A stretch of 64,000 nucleotides of DNA, taken from positions 124,001-188,000 of the forward strand of contig NZ_FSRJ01000003.1 of NCBI RefSeq assembly GCF_900142065.1. The letters are read 5' to 3'. The DNA comes from Agromyces cerinus subsp. cerinus (GTDB taxonomy: Bacteria; Actinomycetota; Actinomycetes; Actinomycetales; Microbacteriaceae). The position numbers were made by a program, and so were the translations under genes. The notes beneath the pieces were generated by a model that was not told the origin of the DNA, searched no databases, and was given only the letters and a program-made list of their open reading frames with translations. Shown here piece after piece: positions 56,442 to 64,000 of this stretch (position 1 is the stretch's first letter; every line of letters begins with the position of its first letter).

Positions 56442-57514
56442 GCCGCCGACCAGCCGCCGTCGCTCGCGAGCACGACGCCGTTGATGTTCACGCCGTCGTC
56501 GCTGAGCAGGAAGGTGATCGAGGCGGCGAGGGCCTCGGCCTCTGCGGCATCCGGAAGGATCGCCATCGCCTGGCGCACGCGCTCCGCGCCGAGCGGGGAG
56601 GCGAAGGTCGCCTCGATGTTCGTGATGGTCGCACCGGGTGCGACCGCGTTGACGCGCAGGCCGCTCGGGCCGTACATGAACGCCGTCGACTTCGTGAGGC
56701 CGACGACCGCATGCTTCGACGCGGTGTAGGCGACGCCCGCTGCTGAGCCGCGGAGTGCCGCCTCGGAGGCGGTGTTGACGATCGAACCGGTGCCGCGGGC
56801 GAGCATGACGGGCACGACGGCGCGCATGAGCTTCATGGTGCCGTCGACGTTGACCGAGAAGACGCGCTTCCAGACGGCGTCGGTGAGCTCGCCGATCGGC
56901 GTCATGTCGTCCATGATGCCGGCGATGTTCGCGAGGCCGTCGATGCGGTCGCCGGCTGCGGCCACGATCTCGGCGACCTTCGTGTCGTCGGTGATGTCGG
57001 CGACGAGGGTCACGATCTCGGCGCCCTCGTGCTCGGAGGCGAAGTCGTCGAGACGCTCCTGCGAGACGTCGACGGCGATCACGCGCCCGCCTTCGCGGGC
57101 GATGCGCGACGCCGTGGCCCGGCCGATGCCCGAGCCGGCGCCCGTGACGATGACGGTCTTGCCGGCGAAGCGGCCCTGGTCGAGGCGCTCGACCCACTCG
57201 GGGCGCTCGACCTCGGGTGCGGCGCCGGCGTCGGCCGACTCGGTCGTGGGCTCGGGTGCTTCGACGGAGGCGTCTGCTCCTGCCGGAACGTCACCGGCCG
57301 CCGCGCGTGCGACGAGCTGGTCGACCATCTCCTGGCTGAACTGGCCCTTGCTGAGCTTGACGAGTCGCTTGATGGCGAGCCGCTGCACGGGCTTCAGCAC
57401 GTCGGGGTTCTGGCCCGACTGGGCGAGCAGGTCGCGGATGATGGGGCCGCCGACCGGGTGCTCGAGCCAGGTCTTGATCGAGTCGTCGCCCGAGAGGGTC
57501 TTGGGGGTGCTCAT
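56438..57514 (-). CDS. Short-chain dehydrogenase/reductase with extra N-terminal helical domain
   Basis: 358 residues. The SDR domain begins near residue 110: TGAGSGIGRA, NIAG, a catalytic Ser in NTASEAA, YTASKHA, VNAVAPGATIT, and a C-terminal ASDGGW. The first 75 residues are a separate helical unit (IKTWLEHPVGGPIIRDLLAQ, VQRLAIKRLVKLSKGQFSQEMV), joined by an acidic Ala/Glu/Pro linker. I do not recognise this unit by name; it may be an association domain. AAGGAAA precedes the ATG at 57514. First gene of a two-SDR operon. Confidence 0.87.
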   Translation of the reverse strand: MSTPKTLSGDDSIKTWLEHPVGGPIIRDLLAQSGQNPDVLKPVQRLAIKRLVKLSKGQFSQEMVDQLVARAAAGDVPAGADASVEAPEPTTESADAGAAPEVERPEWVERLDQGRFAGKTVIVTGAGSGIGRATASRIAREGGRVIAVDVSQERLDDFASEHEGAEIVTLVADITDDTKVAEIVAAAGDRIDGLANIAGIMDDMTPIGELTDAVWKRVFSVNVDGTMKLMRAVVPVMLARGTGSIVNTASEAALRGSAAGVAYTASKHAVVGLTKSTAFMYGPSGLRVNAVAPGATITNIEATFASPLGAERVRQAMAILPDAAEAEALAASITFLLSDDGVNINGVVLASDGGWSAA

Positions 57515-57554
57515 GGTGATGTGTTTCCTTCTCTTCGATGTGGTGCGAAGCCCA

Positions 57555-57576
57555 TACCGGACATCCTTGTCCGGTA
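57555..57576. promoter_or_regulatory. TetR-type operator between the SDR operon and the TetR gene
   Basis: TACCGGACA-N4-TGTCCGGTA, perfect 9-bp arms, lying 41 bases from the SDR start and 14 bases before the regulator start, directly ahead of the regulator's TAAGGT -10. Its position predicts control of both divergent units by the adjacent TetR protein. Confidence 0.72.
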
Positions 57577-57590
57577 GTAAGGTAACACTC

Positions 57591-58169
57591 GTGCCTGAAC
57601 GTGGGAAGGGAACTTCCGAGGCCCGCAAGGCCAACCGAGGCCCGAGCGCCGGCCCCGAGAATCGTCGCGCGATCATCACCGCGGCGCGAGAGGTCTTCGC
57701 GGCCGAAGGGCTGCAGGCGCCGTTCAACGCGATCGCCCGGCGCGCCGGCGTCGGACAGGGCAGCCTCTACCGGCACTTCCCCGATCGCCTCTCGCTCGCC
57801 GTCGCGGTCTTCGACGAGAACATCGACGAGCTCGAGACCTCCGTCGAGCCCGAGGACGCGACCCTCGACGACCTCCTCGAGGCGATCATCGGGCAGGCGG
57901 TCGCGTCGACCGCGCTCATCGACCTCATCTGGCAGCATCAGCACGACGAGCGGGTCGCGCACCTCGGTGAGCGGCTCGCGGCCATGGTCGGCGCGGTCGT
58001 CGTTCGCGAGCGTGCCGCCGGGCGGATCGGCGCCGACATCGAAGACGCCGACGTGCTGCTCGCCGTGACGATGCTCGCCGGCCTGCTCGCACGCACCGAT
58101 GCCGATGATCGCCGCCGGGTCGCGCGGCGGGCGTGGGCGATCTTCCACACGGCGTTCGCGCCGCGCTGA
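57591..58169 (+). CDS. TetR/AcrR family transcriptional regulator
   Basis: 192 residues. The N-terminal HTH (NRRAIITAAREVFAAEGLQAPFNAIARRAGVGQGSLYRHFPDR, about 22-65) is typical TetR; the C-terminal ligand domain has IWQHQHDERV. The GTG at 57591 lies 7 bases after TAAGGT (leaderless). A perfect inverted repeat in the promoter is its likely operator; the divergent SDR pair is the likely target. Confidence 0.93.
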   Translation: MPERGKGTSEARKANRGPSAGPENRRAIITAAREVFAAEGLQAPFNAIARRAGVGQGSLYRHFPDRLSLAVAVFDENIDELETSVEPEDATLDDLLEAIIGQAVASTALIDLIWQHQHDERVAHLGERLAAMVGAVVVRERAAGRIGADIEDADVLLAVTMLAGLLARTDADDRRRVARRAWAIFHTAFAPR

Positions 58170-58185
58170 CCCGTCGAGACGTGCG

Positions 58186-58857
58186 TCAGGCGGTGACGGA
58201 TGCCTCGGAGTCGGCGTCGTCCGCAACGGTGTGCGTCTCGGCGTCGGCCTGAACCTCCGAACCGGCCTGCGCCTCGGCGTCGGCCGGGGCATCCGCTTCG
58301 CTGCTGTCGCTCTCGCCGTCATCCCCGCCGCCGCGACCGCGCCCGGTGGCCGCGACGATCGCCGCGACCGCGCCGACGACGAGGCCGAGCAGCGCGCCGG
58401 TGATCGCGGAGACCACGACGTTCGCGGCGAAGGTGCCGAGGTAGGTGCCGAGGTCGGCGTGCACCGTGAAGCTCGTGAACACCCCGCGCACGAGGTTGCC
58501 CGCGACGACCGCGACGGTCGTCACCCAGACGCCGCGGCCGAACGCACGACCCGGGCTCGGCACGGCGCGGCGCTTCGGCGCCCTGAGCATGACCACCGCC
58601 GTCAGGAGCATGACGAGCACCCCCGCGACATCCGCGAACCAGAACGCCCACGTCGTGTCGCCGAGCGGCACCAGCCGCAGTGCGGGGATCAGGTAGGGCA
58701 GTCCGGCGGCGGCGGGCACGGCGAGCAGCGGGACGTAGGTCGTGAGCATGCCGGTGATCGGCCAGATGCCGACGAGGATCGCGAGCACGACGAGCGCCGC
58801 GAGGACGGACCGATCGGCTCGGTGGAGACGATGTGGGTCAACTGTCCTAGTCGGCAT
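58186..58857 (-). CDS. Hypothetical polytopic membrane protein
   Basis: 223 residues with four or five membrane helices: VLAALVVLAILVGIWPITGM, LLAVPAAAGLPYLIPAL, WFADVAGVLVMLLTAVVML, GVWVTTVAVVAGNLVRGVF and NVVVSAITGALLGLVVGAVAAIVAAT, then an acidic Asp/Ala/Glu tail. No family recognised. Its start lies 45 bases from that of the divergent GH5 gene. Confidence 0.75.
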   Translation of the reverse strand: MPTRTVDPHRLHRADRSVLAALVVLAILVGIWPITGMLTTYVPLLAVPAAAGLPYLIPALRLVPLGDTTWAFWFADVAGVLVMLLTAVVMLRAPKRRAVPSPGRAFGRGVWVTTVAVVAGNLVRGVFTSFTVHADLGTYLGTFAANVVVSAITGALLGLVVGAVAAIVAATGRGRGGGDDGESDSSEADAPADAEAQAGSEVQADAETHTVADDADSEASVTA

Positions 58858-58902
58858 GCGATTGATGATAGCCTCCCCCTCACCTACGTCAAGGAGGACC
58901 GG

Positions 58903-60324
58903 ATGTTCGCCGCTCGAAGCACCGTCGCCGCAGGGCTGGGAGTACTGCTCGTGGTCGGTGGCGTGGCCGCGGCGATGCGCACTCCGGGGCCGGCGGCGGC
59001 CGATTCCTTCATCACCGACGGCGACGGCCGGGCGCTCGTGCAGCACGGCTTCTCGACGGCGAGCAGTTCGAAGAGCGTTCCCGACGGCATGCCCGACTTC
59101 ACCGAGGACCAGCTCGTGCAGGAGCAGGCCGACATGGGCACGGACTTCGTGCGCTTCCTCATCTCGTGGCGCAAGGTCGAGCCGAGTCCCGGCGTCTACG
59201 ACCAGGGCTACCTCGACGACGTCGAGGAGCGAGTGGGCTGGTACGAGGAGCGTGGCTACCACGTGATGCTCGACATGCATCAAGACCTCTGGGGTTCCGG
59301 CATCACCCCCGAGGGCGACAACGGCAACGGCGCGCCCGAGTGGGCGACCTACCTCGACGGCTTCCCGGTCGCCCACCACGACCAGTGGGAGCTCTACTAC
59401 CTCGAGCCCGGGGTGATCCACGCGTTCGACAACTTCTGGAACACCACCGGCGAGCACCCCGAACTCACCGACCACTACGCCGGTGCCTGGCGTGCCGTCG
59501 CCGAGCGGTTCGCCGACAACGACGCCGTCGTGGCCTACGACCTCATGAACGAGCCGTACGGCGGCACCGTGCAGGGGCCCGCCTTCGAGTCGGGGCCGCT
59601 CACCGCGCTCTACCAGAAGACCGTCGACGCGATCCGCGAGGTCGACCAGGACACCTGGGCATGCCTCGAGCCCCAGGCCCTCGGATTCAACTGGGGGCTG
59701 CCGAGCGCGCTCGGCGCGGTCGACGACCCGCGCGAGGGCGATCCGCGCATCGCGTTCTGCCCGCACCTCTACCCCCTGCCGATGGATCTCGGCGACGGCT
59801 TCAGCGGAACCTCTCGCGACCTCGTCGAGTCGACGGTCGCCGCGTGGCGCTCGAACACCCTGCGCACGGCCGAGGCGCTCGGCGGCGTGCCGATCATCCT
59901 CGGCGAGTTCGGTCTCGACACCACACTGCCCGGAGCGCTCGACTACGTCGACCTCGTCTATTCGACGTCGGATGCCTCGGGCATCGGCATCGCGTACTGG
60001 TCGCGCGACCCCGGGCCATGGGGCCCGTACGAGGCCGACGGCACTCCGCGCAACCTCATCACCGTGCTCGACCGCCCGTACCCGCGCGCGATCGCCGGCG
60101 AGCTGCACACGTGGGATTCCGAGCCCGACTCGCTCGAGATCTCGGTCACGTCGGACCCCGACGCGACCGCGCCGAGCGAGGTGTACCTGCCGGCGGCGGG
60201 CTTCCCCGACGGCGGCGTCGTCGAGGGCGGTGAGGTCGTCTCGTGGGACCCCGAGCTCCGCATCCTCCGGTTCACGATCGACGGCGATGGCGGCGAGCAG
60301 ACCGTCGTGGTGCGCCCGAGCTGA
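58903..60324 (+). CDS. Secreted GH5 glycosidase, endoglycosylceramidase-like
   Basis: 473 residues. A signal peptide (AAGLGVLLVVGGVAAA) is followed by the TIM barrel with DFVRFLISWRKVEP, VMLDMHQDLWG, acid/base Glu in DLMNEP (about 216) and nucleophile in LGEFGLD (about 334); a C-terminal beta domain follows. Similar to Rhodococcus endoglycosylceramidases, which cut glycolipids between glycan and ceramide. AAGGAGGACCGG before the ATG is a perfect Shine-Dalgarno. The membrane GH5 at 49368 is a distant relative. Confidence 0.87.
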   Translation: MFAARSTVAAGLGVLLVVGGVAAAMRTPGPAAADSFITDGDGRALVQHGFSTASSSKSVPDGMPDFTEDQLVQEQADMGTDFVRFLISWRKVEPSPGVYDQGYLDDVEERVGWYEERGYHVMLDMHQDLWGSGITPEGDNGNGAPEWATYLDGFPVAHHDQWELYYLEPGVIHAFDNFWNTTGEHPELTDHYAGAWRAVAERFADNDAVVAYDLMNEPYGGTVQGPAFESGPLTALYQKTVDAIREVDQDTWACLEPQALGFNWGLPSALGAVDDPREGDPRIAFCPHLYPLPMDLGDGFSGTSRDLVESTVAAWRSNTLRTAEALGGVPIILGEFGLDTTLPGALDYVDLVYSTSDASGIGIAYWSRDPGPWGPYEADGTPRNLITVLDRPYPRAIAGELHTWDSEPDSLEISVTSDPDATAPSEVYLPAAGFPDGGVVEGGEVVSWDPELRILRFTIDGDGGEQTVVVRPS

Positions 60325-60426
60325 CCCCGACCGGTTCAATCCTTCGTTGGATGCGGTGCAGCCCCCGAGAAGAGGAGTATCGAGGTGAGGCTCGACCACC
60401 TCGTCATCCTTCGAAGGGAATCGCCC

Positions 60427-60873
60427 ATGCAGAAACTGTTCTACGCAGCATTCGCGTACATGATCCTCGGTGTCGCGTCAGGGCTGTTCTACCGCGAGTT
60501 CACGAAGGCCAACGACTTCCCCGAAGGACAGTTCACCCAGCTCGGCCTCGTGCACACGCACCTGCTGACGCTCGGCTTCATCGTGCTGCTCATCGTGCTC
60601 GTGATCGAGAAGGTCTTCGTGATCTCGAAGAGCCACCTCTTCGAGTGGTTCTTCTGGGTCTACAACGCGGGCGTGCTCGTGACCTCGGCGATGCTCACCT
60701 GGCACGGCTCGCTCACGGTCATGGGCGAGGAGTCGACGTCGGCCATCGCCGGCATCGCGGGCCTCGGCCACATCGCACTCACCGCCGGCATGGTGCTGCT
60801 CTTCCTGGCGCTCCGCAGCCGCATCGTGGCGCCGAAGGACGCACCGTCGGTCGTGGAGGCTCCCACCGCGTAG
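60427..60873 (+). CDS. DUF2871 family membrane protein
   Basis: 148 residues with four membrane helices (FYAAFAYMILGVASGLFY, VHTHLLTLGFIVLLIVLVIE, WVYNAGVLVTSAMLTWHG, LGHIALTAGMVLLFLAL). The conserved histidines (VHTH, WHG, GHIAL) resemble the haem/metal-binding pattern of this family. Function unknown. AAGGGAA precedes the ATG. Confidence 0.85.
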   Translation: MQKLFYAAFAYMILGVASGLFYREFTKANDFPEGQFTQLGLVHTHLLTLGFIVLLIVLVIEKVFVISKSHLFEWFFWVYNAGVLVTSAMLTWHGSLTVMGEESTSAIAGIAGLGHIALTAGMVLLFLALRSRIVAPKDAPSVVEAPTA

Positions 60874-60919
60874 CCCGAGCGGCCGCGTGGCTGTCAGCTG
60901 CGTGCGTCACACTGGAGCC

Positions 60920-61837
60920 GTGATCGCCGACCATGCCCTCAGCTGGCGGCCGCGGCATCCGACCGACCTGCGGCAGACGCTCGGCGCGCTGCGGCGCGGC
61001 GGCGGCGACCCGGCGTTCACGTTCGACGCGAGCGGTGCGGTGTGGCGCACGACGCGCACCGTCGAGGGCGACGCGACCCTGCGGTTGACCCAGCCCGATG
61101 CCGACGCGCTGCGCTGCGAGGCATGGGGCCCCGGCGCAGGCGCGGCGGTCGCGCAGGCGCCCGAGCTGCTCGGCGAAGCCGACGACCCGTCGGGGTTCGA
61201 GCCCCGGCTCCCGGTGCTCGCCGACGCCCACCGTCGCAACCCCGGCCTCCGCATCCCGTGCACGGCGCAGGTCTTCGAGGCCCTCGCCGCGACGATCCTC
61301 GAGCAGAAGGTCATCACGCTGCAGGCCCATGATTCGTGGCGTCGGCTGCTGACCCGATTCGGCAGTCCGGCCCCCGGCCCCACGCCCCGGCCGATGCGGG
61401 TCGTGCCGTCGCCCGAGGCGTGGCGCATGATCCCGAGCTGGGAGTGGCACCGCGCCGGCGTCGACCCCAAGCGGGCGCGCACCCTGCAGAACGCCGCGGG
61501 CTACGCCGACCGGCTCGAGGCCGTCGTCGCGATGAGCCCCGCGGATGCCGCGGCTCGGCTCACCCTCATGCCCGGCGTCGGCCCGTGGACCGTGGCCGAG
61601 GTGGCCCAGCGCGCGCTCGGCGACGCCGACGCCCTCTCGGTCGGCGACTACCACCTCTCGAACTACGTCGGCCACGCGCTCGCGGGGCGCGACATGACCG
61701 ACGACGAGATGCTGGAGACCCTCGAGCCGTGGCGCGGCCACCGCTACCGGGTGGTGCGACTGCTCGGTGCCGCAGGGGTGCCGGGGCGGCCGCGTCGCGG
61801 GCCGCGCATGGCCTTCGTCGACCATCGGGCGATCTGA
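60920..61837 (+). CDS. DNA-3-methyladenine glycosylase II-like (HhH-GPD family)
   Basis: 305 residues. The HhH-GPD domain has FEALAATILEQKVI, the hairpin LMPGVGPWTVAEVAQRALG and the catalytic aspartate D243 in SVGDYHL. Excises alkylated bases in base-excision repair (AlkA type). No cysteine cluster for an iron-sulfur centre. GTG at 60920 is preferred over a GTG 11 codons earlier; a GGAG lies very close. Confidence 0.87.
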   Translation: MIADHALSWRPRHPTDLRQTLGALRRGGGDPAFTFDASGAVWRTTRTVEGDATLRLTQPDADALRCEAWGPGAGAAVAQAPELLGEADDPSGFEPRLPVLADAHRRNPGLRIPCTAQVFEALAATILEQKVITLQAHDSWRRLLTRFGSPAPGPTPRPMRVVPSPEAWRMIPSWEWHRAGVDPKRARTLQNAAGYADRLEAVVAMSPADAAARLTLMPGVGPWTVAEVAQRALGDADALSVGDYHLSNYVGHALAGRDMTDDEMLETLEPWRGHRYRVVRLLGAAGVPGRPRRGPRMAFVDHRAI

Positions 61838-61975
61838 CCGAGCGATTCGCGAGCGATTCGTGAGCGATCCGTCTCCGGGTGGATGTTCCCCAGACGCATA
61901 GGACACGCATAGGCTCAGCAATTACCGTGCCCTGAGGCCGAACCGGCTTCTCCCGATTACGAAGGACGTCACACC

Positions 61976-62488
61976 GTGAATACAACCGCCAGCTCCAAGG
62001 TCAACGTGCCGCTGATCCTGCTCTGGGTCGCGGCAGTGGCGCTGATCGGCGGGGGCTACTGGCTCCTGAACTCCTCGACCGCGGCCCAGGTCGCGTTCTA
62101 CACCTCGGGCTCGCAGGACGTCGCCGGCCTGCTCGGCGCGCAGTCGAACACGACGATCGCCGGCCTGCTGCTCGCTGTCGGCGCACTCGCCGTGATCATC
62201 GCCCTCGCGGTGCACGCGCTCGCGCACGTGAGCGCCCGCTCCGCATCGGCCGAGGTCGCAGCGGCGTTCGCCGCCGAGGACGCCGCCTTCGAGGCCGAGG
62301 TCGCCCGTGCCGACGCCGAGGCCGACGCTGAGATCGCACGCGCCGAGGCCGAGGCGGACTCCGCTGTGGCACCGATCGCCGAGGCGCCCGCCGTCGTCGA
62401 AGAGGTCGTCGTCGAAGAGGTCGTCGTCGAGGAGATCGTCGCCGACGAGGCACCCGCCGCGGCGGACAAGGCCGCCGACCAGAAGTAA
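61976..62488 (+). CDS. Two-helix membrane protein with acidic repeat tail
   Basis: 170 residues. Helices VPLILLWVAAVALIGGGYWLL and TIAGLLLAVGALAVIIALAVHALAHV; then an Ala/Glu-rich, coiled-coil-like tail (EAEVARADAEADAEIARAEAEAD) with repeats of VVEEV. No family recognised. AAGGA precedes the GTG. Confidence 0.75.
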   Translation: MNTTASSKVNVPLILLWVAAVALIGGGYWLLNSSTAAQVAFYTSGSQDVAGLLGAQSNTTIAGLLLAVGALAVIIALAVHALAHVSARSASAEVAAAFAAEDAAFEAEVARADAEADAEIARAEAEADSAVAPIAEAPAVVEEVVVEEVVVEEIVADEAPAAADKAADQK

Positions 62489-62495
62489 CCCGCCC

Positions 62496-62903
62496 TCAGC
62501 CGGCCGAGCGCTCCGTCTCGGTCGGCCGAGCGCGACCCCACTCGACGAGCGGCTGCAGCAGCTCGATCAGCTGGAGTCCGGCAGCGCTCGGCGTATAGGT
62601 GATCGTGACCGGCGTCGTCGCCCGCACGTGCCGTTCGAGGATGCCTTCGCCTTCGAGCTCCTTCAGGCGCGCGGCGAGCAGCCGGTCGGAGATGCCCACG
62701 ACGGCGTCGCGGTACTCCGAGAACCGGCGGGCCCCGCGCACGCCCGCGAGCAGGATCGCCGCGTTCCACTTGCGGCCCGCGAACTCGACGGTGCTCTGGA
62801 AGCGCCGGCACTCCGCCTCGTCGATGTGGCCGAGGTCGTGCAGGCGCGCACGATGCTCATCGAGCATCGCGACGGGCGCGTCGTCCGTACTTTCACTTAC
62901 CAT
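62496..62903 (-). CDS. HxlR family transcriptional regulator
   Basis: 135 residues, winged-helix HxlR domain: CRRFQSTVEFAGRKWNAAILLAG, RRFSEYRDAVVGISDRLLAARLKELEGEGI and the wing TTPVTITYTPSAAG. Usually redox- or aldehyde-responsive dimers. Its start codon lies inside a palindrome (62895-62911), so it should repress itself and the divergent flavin-dependent oxidoreductase. Confidence 0.92.
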   Translation of the reverse strand: MVSESTDDAPVAMLDEHRARLHDLGHIDEAECRRFQSTVEFAGRKWNAAILLAGVRGARRFSEYRDAVVGISDRLLAARLKELEGEGILERHVRATTPVTITYTPSAAGLQLIELLQPLVEWGRARPTETERSAG

Positions 62904-62911
62904 AGGTAAGT
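62895..62911. promoter_or_regulatory. HxlR-type operator over the regulator start codon
   Basis: ACTTACC-N3-GGTAAGT, perfect 7-bp arms. The ATG of the HxlR gene (62903-62901) is part of it, which fits autorepression. Confidence 0.7.
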
Positions 62912-63003
62912 AGCTTACTCTCGGAATGCGCCGGTGTCATCCGTGGTTCAGGATGGGGGGAGTGGCGCAGGATGCACTCGCGCCCAAGATCGATCGGAGC
63001 ACG

Positions 63004-64000
63004 ATGCACTACGGCCACGAACTGCAGTTCGGCACGTTCATCACGCCGAAGAACGACCCGCCGCAGTTCGCCGTGCGACTCGCCGAACTCAGCGAGGCAT
63101 CCGGCTACGACCTCGTCACGTTCCAGGACCACCCGTATCAGCCGGCATTCCACGACACGCAGACCCTGCTCACCTGGGTCGCCGCTCGCACCGAGCGCAT
63201 CCACCTCGCCGCCAACGTCACGAACCTGCCGCTGCGACCCCCGGCCGTGCTGGCCCGAGCGGCCGCGAGCCTCGACCTGCTCTCGGGCGGGCGCTTCGAG
63301 CTGGGCCTCGGGGCCGGCGGCTTCTGGGACGCCATCGAGGCGATGGGCGGCCGCAAGCTCACTCCCGGGCAGGCGGTCGACGCGCTCTCCGAGGGGATCG
63401 ACGTGATCCGCGGCATCTGGGACCAGGGCGAGCGAGCCAGGTTCCAGATCGACGGCACGTACTACCGGGTCGACGGCGCGAAGCGCGGGCCGGCGCCCGC
63501 CCACAACATCCCGATCATCATCGGTGCCCTGAAGCCGCGCATGCTGCGGCTCATCGGCCGCAAGGGCGACGGCTGGCTGCCCTCGCTCGGGTACATGCAG
63601 CCCGGCGACTACGCCGCGGGCAACGCCCGCATCGACGAGGCCGCGATCGCGGCCGGCCGCGACCCCCGCGAGATCCGGCGCATGGTCAACATCGGCGGCC
63701 GCTTCGGCGGGGGCGGCGGCGGATTCCTCAACGGGCCCGCCGCCCAGTGGGTCGAGCAGTTGCTGCCCTACGTCGTCGACGACGGGGTGGGCACCTTCAT
63801 CCTCGCGAGCGACGACCCCGGCACGATCGCGCACTTCGCCGAGGAGGTCGCGCCCGCCCTTCGCGAGGCGACAGCACGCGAGCTGCGAACGGCGGATGCC
63901 GCGGCATCCGTCGACTCGATCGCGCTGTCGGGCGGGGGCCCTTCGACAGGCTCAGGGAACACGACAGGCTCAGGGAACACGACAGGCTCAGGGAACACGA
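63004..64000 (+). CDS. LLM class flavin-dependent oxidoreductase (runs off right edge)
   Basis: At least 332 residues. Luciferase-like TIM barrel using FMN or F420: FGTFITP near the start, DLVTFQDHPYQP, HLAANVTNLPLRPP, FELGLGAGGFWDAIEAMGG and GALKPRMLRLIGRKGDGWLPS. Complete enzymes of this type end near residue 300; here the frame continues into the tandem REP-like repeat and reads TTGSGN over and over, so the true end lies outside the window. GGAG precedes the ATG; ATG 62953 and GTG 62962 are in-frame alternatives. Divergent from HxlR. Confidence 0.88.
   Translation, partial: MHYGHELQFGTFITPKNDPPQFAVRLAELSEASGYDLVTFQDHPYQPAFHDTQTLLTWVAARTERIHLAANVTNLPLRPPAVLARAAASLDLLSGGRFELGLGAGGFWDAIEAMGGRKLTPGQAVDALSEGIDVIRGIWDQGERARFQIDGTYYRVDGAKRGPAPAHNIPIIIGALKPRMLRLIGRKGDGWLPSLGYMQPGDYAAGNARIDEAAIAAGRDPREIRRMVNIGGRFGGGGGGFLNGPAAQWVEQLLPYVVDDGVGTFILASDDPGTIAHFAEEVAPALREATARELRTADAAASVDSIALSGGGPSTGSGNTTGSGNTTGSGNT
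63943..64000. repeat. Tandem 18-bp repeat ACGACAGGCTCAGGGAAC (runs off edge)
   Basis: Three units (first begins TCGAC) and part of a fourth. The core CGACAGGCTCA is shared with the 16-bp units at 20171-20218. The 18-bp length keeps the oxidoreductase frame open. Confidence 0.85.

Overview
The window is high-GC actinobacterial chromosome centred on the replication origin. Gene content and order, the FhaA-FhaB-PstP-RodA-PbpA-PknA-PknB cluster, and the canonical actinobacterial parS sequence point to the Microbacteriaceae (an Agromyces/Leifsonia-like genus is likely, but this is inference). I see no prophage, insertion sequence, CRISPR array or integrase.

Layout. 1-8.6 kb: 5' end of cca, a DUF6049 secreted protein with murJ, trxB-trxA (with a SigR/SigH-type promoter), an aminotransferase and a Ddl-type ligase. 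8.7-11.5 kb: parB and an unusually long parA, reading left. 11.5-15.2 kb: about 3.6 kb without any credible gene, holding four parS sites and two tandem-repeat blocks; two more parS sites lie inside parA and rsmG. 15.2-18.3 kb: rsmG-jag-yidC-yidD-rnpA-rpmH, reading left. 18.3-20.7 kb: dnaA with oriC on both sides. 20.7-28.8 kb: dnaN-recF-DciA-like-gyrB-gyrA-DUF3566, then tRNA-Ile and tRNA-Ala. 29.1-33.2 kb: small accessory genes, a candidate leader-peptide operon, ppiA and a rhomboid protein. 33.4-35.3 kb: crgA, a class E sortase, pabA/trpG. 35.4-44.2 kb: the kinase, phosphatase and cell-wall cluster (pknB, pknA, pbpA, rodA, pstP, fhaB, fhaA), reading left. 44.3-47.7 kb: a GH65 glycoside phosphorylase/hydrolase with a beta-phosphoglucomutase-like HAD enzyme. 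48-64 kb: tRNA-Leu and an accessory region with two endoglycosylceramidase-like GH5 enzymes, an ECF-type sigma factor, a TetR/SDR locus, an HxlR/LLM-oxidoreductase pair and assorted small membrane proteins.

How the parts work together. The central 30 kb carries replication initiation (DnaA, DnaN), topology (gyrase), segregation (ParAB-parS), ribosome and membrane-protein assembly (L34, RnpA, YidC, YidD) and growth-pole/cell-wall control (Pkn/Fha/PBP, CrgA). Genes left of dnaA mostly read left and those right of it mostly read right, so they are co-directional with replication.

Most notable: the gene-free parS region with heptamer and 14-mer tandem arrays, faced by a ParA with a roughly 290-residue disordered N-terminal extension; a DnaA-box cluster with a palindrome in a convergent intergenic gap about 13 kb from oriC; a 24-codon leader ORF in front of a small basic protein; widespread leaderless promoter architecture; and an over-abundant GCATCCG motif.
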